Positions 26,025 through 34,273 of a DNA stretch of 64,000 nucleotides are shown here, one piece after another. The position numbers and the translations under genes were made by a program. The notes beneath the pieces were generated by a model. It was not told where the DNA came from. It saw nothing but the letters and a program-made list of their open reading frames with translations, and searched no databases. Location: assembly GCA_009268125.1 (NCBI GenBank), contig WBOU01000020.1, positions 1 to 64,000 on the forward strand, read 5' to 3'. Origin of the DNA: Chloroflexia bacterium SDU3-3 (lineage in GTDB: Bacteria; Chloroflexota; Chloroflexia; Chloroflexales; Roseiflexaceae). Each line of letters begins with the position of its first letter. The first letter of the stretch is position 1.

Positions 26025-27584
26025 ATGACCCACAGATTCCCCCAGGGCCGCGAGACGCGGTCCGCCGTGCCGTGGCTGCTGGCCATCGGCGCGCTCTCCA
26101 CGGCGCTGTACGCCCTGATCTGGCGGTGCTACCCGCTGCTGGATCTGTACACCAAGCAGCGCTTCGTGCTCAAGAACTACACCCAGTCCAACCCGGCCAC
26201 CGGGGCGGCCATGGCGGCGGTGGTGGTGGCGCTGTTCGCGCTGTACGCACTGGGCTGGTACGCCCTGCGCACACGGCAGCCCGGCGGGCGCGGCGCGCTG
26301 GCGCTGCTGCTGCTCTTCCCCGCGCTGGCGGTCGGCCTCCTGCTCGCGACCCAGCCGATCACCTCCACCGACCTGTACGACTACCTGTTCAGTGGGCGCA
26401 TGGCCGCGCGCTACGGGGCCAACACCTTCGTGGTGCCGCCCAACCAGTACAGCGGCGACAGCCTCTACCTCTACGTGGTGTGGCGCAACGCCGTCACCGC
26501 CTACGGGCCGCTGTGGGTGGCCATGAGCCACTTGGCCGCCTGGCTGGCGGGCGAGCGGCCCGGCGCGCCGGATGTGGCCCAGGCCCAGCTGCTCAGCCTG
26601 ATCTTCGCCTACAAGCTGCTGGCGGTGCTGGGCTACGCCCTGTGCGGCGCGGCGATCTGGCTGGCGCTCGGGCGCATCGCCCCGCAGCACCGCCGCACCG
26701 GCCTCTACATCTGGCTGTGGAACCCCATGGCGCTGTGGGAGACCGTGGCGGTGGGCCATAACGACGTGTGGCTCATCCTGCCGATCGTGCTGGCGGTGTG
26801 GCTGGCCGCGCCCAGCGCCCGCGCGCCGCGCGAGCAGGTGGGGCTTGCGCGGCCCTGGTGGGCCATGGTCGCGCTCACGCTGGGCGCGCTGATCAAATAC
26901 CTGGCGCTGCTCTACGCGCCGCTGGTGCTGGTCAGCTCGCTGCGGCGCATGCCCACGTGGCGGCGGCGCGCGCACCTGCTGGTGCTGGGCGGGCTGGCCT
27001 GCCTGGCGCTGATCGTGCTGGCCTACGCACCCTACTGGGCCGGTGCCGACACCTTCATCAACTTCGCCAACCGCAAGAGCCTGTACAACGCCACCTGGCT
27101 GGCCGCCGTGCGCCCGCTGCTGATCGCGCCCTTCGGCGAGGAGGGGGCCAAGGATGTGGCGTCGGGCGCTGGCATGGTGCTGCTGGTGCTGGGCGTGCTC
27201 TGGGCCACCTGGCTCAGCTTCCGCGCCCCCGAGCAGCTGGCGCGCCACATGATCTGGCTGACGCTGTGGTTCTTCTTCGTGGCCAACCCGTGGTTCCAGC
27301 CCTGGTACGCGCTGTGGGCGCTGGCGCTGGTGGCGCTGGTGCCGGGGCTGCGCCACACGGCCTGGGCGGTGGCGCTGATGTGTATGACCGGCACGCTCAC
27401 CTACATGGCCACCACCTTCGTGCTGCCGCGCTGGGGCCTGCGCGAGACCGAGTCGCTGTGGCACGTGCTGCTCTCGGCGCTGGTCTACGGGCCGCCGCTG
27501 CTGGTGCTGGCCTGGGGCTGGGCCGCGCCGCGCTGGTCGCGGGCCTCGGCCCAGCCGCGCGCGGCGCGACAGGGGGCCGCCTAG
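26025..27584 (+). CDS. GT-C family glycosyltransferase, MptB-like
   Basis: This 519-residue protein has about 12 membrane helices. The early loop STDLYDYLFSGRM is the acidic motif typical of MptA/MptB-type alpha-mannosyltransferases, GT-C enzymes that use polyprenyl-phosphate sugars. A later WNPMALWETVAVGHNDVW motif is the family's conserved loop. It would add mannose or a related sugar to a membrane glycolipid or glycan on the outer face of the membrane. The following gene, one base away, is a paralogue with the same WNP(M/L)xLWE and HND motifs, so the two may extend the same glycan. The acceptor is unknown. Confidence 0.75.
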   Translation: MTHRFPQGRETRSAVPWLLAIGALSTALYALIWRCYPLLDLYTKQRFVLKNYTQSNPATGAAMAAVVVALFALYALGWYALRTRQPGGRGALALLLLFPALAVGLLLATQPITSTDLYDYLFSGRMAARYGANTFVVPPNQYSGDSLYLYVVWRNAVTAYGPLWVAMSHLAAWLAGERPGAPDVAQAQLLSLIFAYKLLAVLGYALCGAAIWLALGRIAPQHRRTGLYIWLWNPMALWETVAVGHNDVWLILPIVLAVWLAAPSARAPREQVGLARPWWAMVALTLGALIKYLALLYAPLVLVSSLRRMPTWRRRAHLLVLGGLACLALIVLAYAPYWAGADTFINFANRKSLYNATWLAAVRPLLIAPFGEEGAKDVASGAGMVLLVLGVLWATWLSFRAPEQLARHMIWLTLWFFFVANPWFQPWYALWALALVALVPGLRHTAWAVALMCMTGTLTYMATTFVLPRWGLRETESLWHVLLSALVYGPPLLVLAWGWAAPRWSRASAQPRAARQGAA

Positions 27585-27585
27585 C

Positions 27586-29061
27586 ATGGCCGCCTACCCC
27601 CCGCAGCCAGCGCGCGGCCCGCTGCTGCTGTGGCTCTACGGCGCAGGAATGCTGCTGGTGGCCAGCGCCTTCGTGTGGCGCTACCCGCTCATCCCCAACG
27701 CCCACGCCCTGGCCGACATTGGGAAGCTGGCGAAGTATCAGCCCGCCGAGTTCGCGGGCTACCTGGGCGGCATGGCGGCGCTCTGGCTGCTGTACTTCGC
27801 CGCCCTGCGCGAGAGCAGGCGGCTGGCCGCGCGCCACGTAGTCGCGGCGGCCTTCGGCTGGGGCGCGGCGCTGGCCTTCGCCTTCGTGTGGCTCTACCCG
27901 GTGAGCGCCATCGACGTGTTCCTCTACGCGGTGCGCTCGCGCCTGCTCACAGCCTATGGCGAGAACCCCATCGCCATCCCGTTCGCCGCGCACCCCGGCG
28001 ACGCCTGGATGCCCTTCGCCACGCAGTACTGGGCCGCGCGGGTCTCGCCCTACGGGCCGCTGTGGAATCTGGTGGGCGCGCCGATCACCGCCGCGAGCGG
28101 GGCTGACATGCCGCTGGCCCTGCTGGGCTTCAAGCTGCTCTCGGCGCTGTGCGTGCTGGCGGCGGGCTATGTGGCCATGCGCACCGCCCATCGCGGGCGG
28201 CACGGCCAGCGCGCCAGCAGCGCCGCGCTCTTTTTCATGTGGAACCCGCTGGTGCTGTGGGAGGGCGTGGGCAACGCGCATAACGATACGCTGGTCATCC
28301 TGCTGATCCTGCTGGCGCTGTGGGCCTGGGAGGCCCGGCGCGATACGCTGGTGCTGCCGCTGCTGGTGCTGGCCACGCTGCTGAAGTATGTGGCGCTGCC
28401 GCTGCTGCCGCTGGCCGCCGTGGCGGTGTGGTTCCGGCTGCCGCCCCGCCAGCGGCCCCGCGCGGCCCTGGCCAGCGCCGCCCTGTGCGCGGCGGCGGTC
28501 GCCCTGGCGCTGTTCCCCTTCTACGATCTGGCCGCCATCCCCCGCGCCCTGGCCGATCAGCAGGCCCTGCCCTACACCTCGCCCACCTCGCTGGCGCTGG
28601 CGCTGCTGGCCCCGCCCCACGCCCCGCGCCAGGTGGAGCACTGGGCCACGCTGGTGGGGGCTGCGGCGCTCGGCCTCACCGTGCTGTGGCAGATGGCCCG
28701 CCTGCGCCGCAGCCCGCAGCGCCTGCCCCGCGCCTGCTTCGAGACGCTGTTCGTGCTGATCCTGGCGCTGGCCAGCGCGCGCGGCTGGTACCTGATCTGG
28801 CTGGTGGGGCTGGCCGCCGCGCTGCCCGGCCAGTGGCCGCGCTGGCGCTGCCACGCCTGGGCCATGGCTGCGCTGGCCACCTACGCCTTCTTCATCTGGG
28901 TCGAGGCGTGGTGGCAGCCGGGCTACACCCGCACCCAGGTGGTCGGCACGCTGATCATGTTGGTGCCGCCGCTCGCCATCACCGCCGCCGAGATCGCATA
29001 CGCCGCGCCGAACGTATTTATTCGTATAATGGGGCCAAGGGCCGTTTCTATGGAGAAGTAG
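27586..29061 (+). CDS. GT-C family glycosyltransferase, paralogue
   Basis: This 491-residue polytopic protein is related to its upstream neighbour. It has VSAIDVFLYAVRSRLL in place of the usual TDxxxY loop, so the acidic residue is kept, and FMWNPLVLWEGVGNAHNDT as the second motif. Its start follows the previous stop after a single base, so translation is probably coupled. The C-terminal Trp/Tyr-rich helices are typical of these enzymes. It probably transfers a polyprenyl-phosphate-linked sugar; donor and acceptor are not known. Confidence 0.75.
   Translation: MAAYPPQPARGPLLLWLYGAGMLLVASAFVWRYPLIPNAHALADIGKLAKYQPAEFAGYLGGMAALWLLYFAALRESRRLAARHVVAAAFGWGAALAFAFVWLYPVSAIDVFLYAVRSRLLTAYGENPIAIPFAAHPGDAWMPFATQYWAARVSPYGPLWNLVGAPITAASGADMPLALLGFKLLSALCVLAAGYVAMRTAHRGRHGQRASSAALFFMWNPLVLWEGVGNAHNDTLVILLILLALWAWEARRDTLVLPLLVLATLLKYVALPLLPLAAVAVWFRLPPRQRPRAALASAALCAAAVALALFPFYDLAAIPRALADQQALPYTSPTSLALALLAPPHAPRQVEHWATLVGAAALGLTVLWQMARLRRSPQRLPRACFETLFVLILALASARGWYLIWLVGLAAALPGQWPRWRCHAWAMAALATYAFFIWVEAWWQPGYTRTQVVGTLIMLVPPLAITAAEIAYAAPNVFIRIMGPRAVSMEK
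29025..29030 (+). promoter_or_regulatory. TATAAT box inside the end of the second GT gene
   Basis: ATTCGTATAATGG lies 34 bases before lplB. It could provide a separate promoter so that the lipoate ligase is expressed apart from the glycosyltransferases. No convincing -35 hexamer is seen. Confidence 0.35.
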
Positions 29062-29063
29062 CA

Positions 29064-29348
29064 ATGCACGGTGAGTACAAGGTGCCCGGCGGCAAGCTGG
29101 TCGTGGTCGACCTGGATGTGCGCGACGGGCGGCTCTGCGATATAGAGCTGAGCGGGGATTTCTTCCTGGAGCCGGATGAGGCGCTGGGCCGCATGGCCGC
29201 CGCCGTGGCCGGGCTGCCCGCCCAGGCCGACGAGGCCAGCATCGCCCAGGCGGTGCGCGAGGCCGCGGGCGACGCCGAGCTGATCGGCATCACGCCCGAG
29301 GGTGTGGCCGTGGCGGTGCGCCGCGCGGTCGAGGGGGGCGCGCGATGA
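29064..29348 (+). CDS. lplB: Lipoate-protein ligase accessory subunit (C-terminal domain)
   Basis: This 94-residue protein matches the small domain of lipoate-protein ligase that is a separate chain in Thermoplasma-type LplA/LplB. Conserved features are HGEYKVPGGKLVVVDLDV near the start and ELSGDFFLEPDEAL (about 30-43). This domain is needed for adenylation of lipoate by the catalytic subunit. The ATG follows the upstream stop by two bases with GGAGAAG before it; its end overlaps lplA by four bases (ATGA), so the two subunits are translationally coupled. Confidence 0.85.
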   Translation: MHGEYKVPGGKLVVVDLDVRDGRLCDIELSGDFFLEPDEALGRMAAAVAGLPAQADEASIAQAVREAAGDAELIGITPEGVAVAVRRAVEGGAR

Positions 29349-30133
29349 GCACACCGAACCGCGACGCCGCGTGGCGATCATACCCGTGGCAGCTCATCCA
29401 CGGCGCGGCGCTCCAGCCCGCCTGGCACATGGCCCTCGACGAGGTGCTGCTGGAGGAGGTGGCCGCAGGCCGCAGGCCGCCCACGCTGCGCATCTGGGAG
29501 TGGGCCAGCAACGCGGTGGTGATCGGGCGCTTCCAGTCGGTGCGCAACGAGGTGGACCTGGATGGCGCGGCCCGCCACGATGTCCACGTGGTGCGCCGCA
29601 TCAGCGGCGGCGGCGCGATGTTCATCGAGCCGGGCAACACCATCACCTACTCGATCTACGCGCCCCAGGCGCTGGTGGCGGGCATGCCCACCGTCGACTC
29701 CTACGCCTTCCTCGACCAGTGGGTGATCGACGCCTTCGCCGAGGTGGGCGTGAAGGCCTGGTACCAGCCGATCAACGACATCACCTCGGCGGGCGGCAAG
29801 ATCGGCGGCGCGGCCCAGAAGCGCCACCCCGGCGCGGTGCTGCACCACGTGACCATGGCCTACGACATCGACAGCGCCAAGATGCTGGAGGTGCTGCGCA
29901 TCGGGCGCGAGAAGCTGAGCGACAAGGGCACCGCCAGCGCCGCCAAGCGCGTCGACCCCGTGCGCAGCCAGACCGGCCTGCCCCGCGAGGCGATCATCGC
30001 CCAGCTCGTCGCCACCTTCCGCGCCAAGTACGGCCTCGCCGACTCCAGCCTCACCCCCGCCGAGCAGGCCGAGGCCGAGCGCCGCGTCCGCGAGAAGTTC
30101 GACACCGACGCCTGGCGCTTCATCGTCCCCTAG
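29345..30133 (+). CDS. lplA: Lipoate-protein ligase, catalytic subunit
   Basis: This 262-residue protein of the biotin/lipoate ligase fold activates lipoate with ATP and attaches it to E2 or H proteins of 2-oxoacid dehydrogenases and glycine cleavage. Motifs are VVRRISGGGAMF (R84, R85, G88-G90) and the lysine K152 in GGKIGGAAQ. It lacks a C-terminal accessory domain, which is supplied by the preceding gene. It is followed by a clear terminator at 30155-30190. Confidence 0.93.
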   Translation: MSTPNRDAAWRSYPWQLIHGAALQPAWHMALDEVLLEEVAAGRRPPTLRIWEWASNAVVIGRFQSVRNEVDLDGAARHDVHVVRRISGGGAMFIEPGNTITYSIYAPQALVAGMPTVDSYAFLDQWVIDAFAEVGVKAWYQPINDITSAGGKIGGAAQKRHPGAVLHHVTMAYDIDSAKMLEVLRIGREKLSDKGTASAAKRVDPVRSQTGLPREAIIAQLVATFRAKYGLADSSLTPAEQAEAERRVREKFDTDAWRFIVP

Positions 30134-30154
30134 CCCCGCATAGCATCCACCCCG

Positions 30155-30190
30155 CAGCGCGGCCCGCCGGAAGGGGGGCCGCGCTGTTTT
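30155..30190 (+). terminator. Intrinsic terminator after lplA
   Basis: An 11-bp perfect stem (CAGCGCGGCCC at 30155-30165, GGGCCGCGCTG at 30176-30186) is followed by TTTTGT. It ends the glycosyltransferase-lipoate ligase operon. Confidence 0.88.
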
Positions 30191-30477
30191 GTGCGCCGGG
30201 GCGGGGCGGAGAGCACCCTGACAGGGGCTTGACAAGGGTGTATAATGAAGGGGCAAAAGTGTTTACGATATGATATATTATCTTCGAACAAATAACTTAA
30301 TAGCTGATTAAGCAAATTCCTAAAATTTTATCATATTCACATAATAATAACACAAGACTTTCAGGAACAACATGTTACACATAAAATATCAAAATATAGT
30401 TTAATATTTTTCTATCAATATTTTTTCTTTCACATTTTATATATTTACACCTAAGTATATAATCAAAGATAAATAAT

Positions 30478-31824
30478 ATGACCAAACCAGAAATATATCA
30501 CGTAACCGATGTTTTTACACCAACACGTCCTGCACGTGCAACATTTGTTGAGCGTGATGTAATTAATGACAAACTAGTTAGCGCACTTCAAACCCCAGGC
30601 AAGCAAATCGTTGTATATGGTCATTCTGGATCAGGCAAGACTACTCTACTTGTCAATAAATTACATCAACTTTACGAGAATCATATAACTACTAGGTGTA
30701 TTTCCGATATGACATTTGATCAGATGATAATAAATGCATTTGATCAACTTAATACATTTTTTGAAACCGAGCAAGTTAAATCCAAATCCGCACAAATATC
30801 TTCTTCAATCCAAGCCGAGTACTTTGTGATAAGATCACAAATTGGATCACAAATAGATGAACAAACTCAAACAAAGCAGCAACGAATCTTACCTCCTCAA
30901 CTTACGCCACAGACACTTGCCAAACTCCTAGGAAAATCTAAGTGTTGTTGGGTATTAGAAGACTTTCATAAGATTAATTCTATTCAAAAGAAAAATCTTT
31001 CCCAGGTTATGAAGTTATTTATGGATATGTCCGATGAATATCCTACACTTAAGATCATAGCTATTGGTGCAGTAGATACTGCAAGACAAGTTATAGAATA
31101 TGATCCAGAAATGAGAAATCGTGTTTCTGAAATATATGTTCCGCTTATGAGCGAATATGAAATTAGACAAATTATAACCAAAGGCGAAGATTTACTAAAT
31201 TTTCTCGTCGACGATCAAGTTAAATCCGGAATCACTAACTACTCTAATGGAGTCGCTTCTGTCTGTCACCAACTTCTTCTTAATATATGTTTTGCAGCAG
31301 ATATTATGGAAACAAAAATCCATGATAAACAAATTATAACCCATCAAGAATTAGCACAAGCACTTGAAATGTATTTAGAAAACGCCTCAGATACTCTTAA
31401 AAGTGCTTTTGAAAAAGCATTTCGAAAAACAAAAGCTGGGCGTTTTGATAACAATAGGCTTATTTTACGTGCTCTGGCAAAGTCTGGACAAGATGGTGCT
31501 ACCCATGGAGAACTTTTAACAATTATCAGAAAGGATCAGGCAGACTACCCGTCTGGTAATCTAACTATATACCTTAATAAGCTTCAGTCATCAGAGCGAG
31601 GGTCATTGATTAGATACAATACAGCTTCAGGAAAATATTCGTTCAATGACCCTATATATAGAGCTTTTGCAATGTCGCTCTTTGCAAAAGAAAAACATCC
31701 AACCAGTAACATCGAAATAAATATACTCAATATAATAAATTCACTCACCCCGTCTAAACCCAGCAAGACGCTTATCGATTTTCTACAACTTGCTATTGAT
31801 TTTCAAAATAAGAAAAACACATAG
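30478..31824 (+). CDS. P-loop AAA-type ATPase in AT-rich island
   Basis: This 448-residue ATPase has Walker A GHSGSGKT (48-55, K54) and Walker B CCWVLEDFH (E161/D162). A sensor-1-like LKIIAIGAVDTAR lies near 195-207 and an RNRVSEIYVPLMSEYEI segment near 220, as in ORC/Cdc6- and STAND-like ATPases. The C-terminal third (about 320-420) looks like a winged-helix region. There is no nuclease, TIR or membrane domain. ATPases of this type, paired with a small protein, occur in mobile and defence contexts, but I cannot assign a family. The start ATG follows AAAGATAAATA without a strong Shine-Dalgarno. Confidence 0.75.
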   Translation: MTKPEIYHVTDVFTPTRPARATFVERDVINDKLVSALQTPGKQIVVYGHSGSGKTTLLVNKLHQLYENHITTRCISDMTFDQMIINAFDQLNTFFETEQVKSKSAQISSSIQAEYFVIRSQIGSQIDEQTQTKQQRILPPQLTPQTLAKLLGKSKCCWVLEDFHKINSIQKKNLSQVMKLFMDMSDEYPTLKIIAIGAVDTARQVIEYDPEMRNRVSEIYVPLMSEYEIRQIITKGEDLLNFLVDDQVKSGITNYSNGVASVCHQLLLNICFAADIMETKIHDKQIITHQELAQALEMYLENASDTLKSAFEKAFRKTKAGRFDNNRLILRALAKSGQDGATHGELLTIIRKDQADYPSGNLTIYLNKLQSSERGSLIRYNTASGKYSFNDPIYRAFAMSLFAKEKHPTSNIEINILNIINSLTPSKPSKTLIDFLQLAIDFQNKKNT

Positions 31825-31905
31825 AATTAAACACAATTTAAATAACTCTATCAAATATAGCATTAATTTATCAAAAACCCCAACCAATAAATATGAAAGG
31901 TTTGT

Positions 31906-32232
31906 ATGAAATTTTTCATCCCATACGCTAAAGATAAAGAACAAGAACAGAACGTTTACGACAGTACAAAAAGATTTCTCTCTGAACAACTAGGCGCTGA
32001 GTTCGCTGATAGAAAGATCTTCAGTCTACGATATCATCATAATGGAAAATCTTACTACGCCGAAGTAGGAAAGAACGACACAGTAGAAGGTGAACCTGTC
32101 ATAGTGATTCTCTACGAAGCTATGCGATCACTATACCATATCTGTACTCCTAATAGGGGCGTTGTACGAGGCATGTCTATTCTCGTTGGTTCTCATGAAG
32201 TGGAACAAGTGGTTGATTTCGAGCAAGAATAA
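31906..32232 (+). CDS. Small protein paired with the ATPase, function unknown
   Basis: This 108-residue soluble protein begins MKFFIPYAKDKEQEQ. A central strand pair reads IFSLRYHHNGKSYYAEVGK and a terminal region reads RGMSILVGSHEVEQVVDFEQE. It is 81 bases downstream of the ATPase, same strand and same AT-rich composition, so probably in the same transcript. AAAGG is seen 7 bases before the ATG. I do not recognise a family; a compact alpha/beta fold is suggested by alternating strands and helices. Confidence 0.65.
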   Translation: MKFFIPYAKDKEQEQNVYDSTKRFLSEQLGAEFADRKIFSLRYHHNGKSYYAEVGKNDTVEGEPVIVILYEAMRSLYHICTPNRGVVRGMSILVGSHEVEQVVDFEQE

Positions 32233-32629
32233 CTCTATCGTGACTCTACGACTAACAAAATCCCATCAACAAACCATAGCTTATTATCATCGGATAACCA
32301 CATAAAATAGCTTGTCATGAACTATCTTATGTAATCATCTATTCCTCCAACCTCAGTACGGATCAATGCTCACCCAACAAATGCCCGATGGGGCGAGTCA
32401 GGCAAAATCATAATGCATTCGCCATGCCTAATGATCCCTCCGCCATGCCTGGCGACGCGCCCAGCGACACCGGGCAGCGCCCACAGCGGGCATCAGCGCT
32501 ACCCACCCCTCCCCAAGCCACCGCCCGCGCTGATACAGCCTCCACGCCCCGCCCGCAGCCCCACAAGCCCCCCGCGCACAGCCCCAAGGCACACCCACAG
32601 CTATTCAGCTACCCCATCCGCGCCTATGC

Positions 32630-32635
32630 TATACT
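32630..32635 (+). promoter_or_regulatory. TATACT box before the DUF3427-like gene
   Basis: CTATGCTATACTTAG lies about 50 bases before the GTG at 32686. The gap 32233-32685 changes from AT-rich to GC-rich at about 32400; the GC-rich part has a Pro/Ala-biased open frame that I do not regard as a gene. Confidence 0.4.
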
Positions 32636-32685
32636 TAGCGGCGTCATCCCACACCGAGAGACCCACGGAGGAAGGAGCTATCGCT

Positions 32686-33081
32686 GTGCCCGTCTCCTTT
32701 GAAGCGATCGCCGTCGGCCAGACCTACTCGCGCAATGATCTCGTGCGCATCTGGGGCTATGCGGCACCCCAGGCGCTCGCTCGCGGCGTCGTCACGCCGA
32801 AGAATGACCACAAGATCATCCTCTTTGTCACAAAAGAGAAGCAGGCGAGCGCGACGCAGTACCAAGATCATATCGAGGGCAGCCAGCTCTTCTGGGAAGG
32901 CCCAAACGATCACTTCGCCGAGGATCGCATCGTAGGCGCACCCAAGAATAGCGACGAGATCCATCGCTTCTACCGCGAGCGCCATCACGCCGACTTCACC
33001 TACTATGGCCAGATCACGCCGACCCAGGCCCAGCAATATGCCGATCAGCCGAGCCGCTTTGTGTTTGCGTTAGGGTCATAG
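32686..33081 (+). CDS. Stand-alone DUF3427-like protein
   Basis: This 131-residue protein resembles DUF3427, usually found at the C-terminus of superfamily 2 helicases. Matching features are VGQTYSRNDLVRIWGY near the start, QYQDHIEGSQLFWEGPN in the middle and ADFTYYGQITP near the end. Here the domain stands alone, without a helicase. The start is a GTG eight bases after GGAGGAAGGAG, a very strong ribosome site. A 28-codon segment near its end is repeated at 34144-34228. The role is unknown; nucleic-acid recognition is a reasonable guess. Confidence 0.65.
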   Translation: MPVSFEAIAVGQTYSRNDLVRIWGYAAPQALARGVVTPKNDHKIILFVTKEKQASATQYQDHIEGSQLFWEGPNDHFAEDRIVGAPKNSDEIHRFYRERHHADFTYYGQITPTQAQQYADQPSRFVFALGS

Positions 33082-33260
33082 CAGCACCCCGCCGCCGATG
33101 CGCCCATCCAAGATCCGCTGGGGGCCGCCGTCGCACGCATGCCAGGGCGGTGCCCCCTTCAGCGCAGAGCGATGGGCAGAGGCGCGGCTCTCACATGGCC
33201 CCGCAGAAGAGAGATGTGCCGCCCCAGCGCGGCAGATCGAATGAAATCAAGGAGCGTTCT

Positions 33261-33914
33261 GTGCAGAAAGCGTTTGGCCTCGAAATCCCACAGCGCATCG
33301 AGGAGGCTTGCAGCCCGCAGCGAATGGCCCTGATCGTCTACGACATGCAGGTCGGCATCCTGCACCAGCTTAAAAATGGCCCTGCGATCACCGCCAAGGT
33401 GGCCGAGGTCGTGCAGATGGCGCGCGAGGCGGGCGTGCGGATCTTCTTCATGCGCCATATGTCCTTGCCGAACAACCTGGCCGGCGTCTTCCAGCTGCGC
33501 CAGGCTATGGCGTGGCAGCGCGCCGACTCCGTGGCCGATGTGCAGCCGTGGTTCCTCCGCGACACACCTGGGTTCGCGCTCGCCCCCGAGCTGACGCCGC
33601 TGCCCACCGAGGCGATCTTTGACAAGATCACCTTCTCGGCCTTTGAAGGGACGCCGCTCAACATCGCCCTGCGGGACTGCGGCATCCAGGCCTTCGCCAT
33701 CGTTGGGGTCGCCACCGAGATCGGCATCGAGCCGACGGTTCGCCACGGCGCGGACCTAGGGTACATCCCTATTGTTGTCACCGACGCCTGCGGTGCTGGC
33801 CATGAGGAGGCGGGCGACCGCGCCATGGCCAGCCTGCGCTTTATGGGGGATGCCTTCTTCACCACCGTCGCGGAGCTGGGCGACATCCTCCGCCAGAAAG
33901 ACGGCGTGGAGTAG
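33261..33914 (+). CDS. Isochorismatase-family hydrolase lacking the Cys nucleophile
   Basis: This 217-residue protein of the isochorismatase/cysteine hydrolase fold has the catalytic Asp in VYDMQ and Lys in DKITFSAF. The Cys position in the family motif is Gly here (GVATEIGIEPTVRHG). True isochorismatases (EntB, PhzD type) also lack Cys, whereas nicotinamidases need it, so an amidase role is unlikely. The start is the GTG at 33261 with AAGGAG six bases upstream. It is a single gene followed by an 18-bp hairpin. Confidence 0.75.
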   Translation: MQKAFGLEIPQRIEEACSPQRMALIVYDMQVGILHQLKNGPAITAKVAEVVQMAREAGVRIFFMRHMSLPNNLAGVFQLRQAMAWQRADSVADVQPWFLRDTPGFALAPELTPLPTEAIFDKITFSAFEGTPLNIALRDCGIQAFAIVGVATEIGIEPTVRHGADLGYIPIVVTDACGAGHEEAGDRAMASLRFMGDAFFTTVAELGDILRQKDGVE

Positions 33915-33943
33915 GCCAGGGTCGCCGCAACCACCACCGCGCT

Positions 33944-33998
33944 CAATCGACCAGGGCGGCCAAGGCAGCCCAATGCACAAGGCCGCCCTGGTCGATTG
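33944..33998 (+). terminator. 18-bp perfect inverted repeat
   Basis: CAATCGACCAGGGCGGCC (33944-33961) pairs without mismatch with 33981-33998 around a 19-base loop. It lies 29 bases after the isochorismatase-like gene. No T-run follows, so it is a probable but atypical terminator. Confidence 0.6.
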
Positions 33999-34143
33999 TG
34001 GGTGCGCACGTCCTCGCGGTCAGCTGCCCCTGCGCACCCTGCGCCCATGCCATCGCACGCACCGCGAGCCTTCCCGCAGGCCCACTTCGTGATCCCGCTG
34101 CGGGGCGACAGCGCCGATCAGGTCGCGCAGAGGAAAAGAGATG

Positions 34144-34228
34144 AGCGACGAGATCCATCGCTTCCACCGCGAGCGCCATCACGCCGACTTTACCTACTAC
34201 AGACAGATCACGCCGACCCAAACCCAGC
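34144..34228 (+). pseudogene. Duplicated fragment of the DUF3427-like gene
   Basis: The 85 bases here encode DEIHRFHRERHHADFTYY and nearby residues, nearly identical at DNA level to 32951-33035 in the intact gene (about eight substitutions). The fragment has no start region and runs into a different sequence after CAGATCACGCCGACCCAAAC. It is a partial duplication that lost both ends. Confidence 0.85.
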
Positions 34229-34273
34229 GCCGACGCGGTGGCGCGCTGGCATGCGATATTCGAGAGGCACACC

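Larger units (their letters stand above)
30250..32400. other. AT-rich genomic island
   Basis: Base composition falls abruptly after about 30245 to roughly one third GC and returns to the window norm at about 32400. The island carries two plus-strand genes and AT-rich flanks (30250-30477, 32233-32360) where no other gene, tRNA or direct repeat was seen. The composition and codon use point to horizontal acquisition; no integrase or transposase accompanies it. Confidence 0.8.

Noticed and set aside
25857-27587. Minus-strand open frame of 576 codons
   Set aside because: Composition is that of an antisense shadow; the plus-strand GT-C protein has clear family motifs.
30229-30246. Consensus promoter TTGACA and TATAAT before the AT-rich island
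   Set aside because: The hexamers are only six bases apart, so they cannot act as a standard pair, and the ATPase gene starts more than 230 bases downstream.
32388-32702. Pro/Ala-rich open frame between the island and the DUF3427-like gene
   Set aside because: No ribosome site, low-complexity composition, and it overlaps the strong start of the downstream gene.
33150-33260. Longer N-terminus of the isochorismatase-like protein
   Set aside because: The extra residues are low-complexity and lie upstream of AAGGAG; the GTG at 33261 is better placed.
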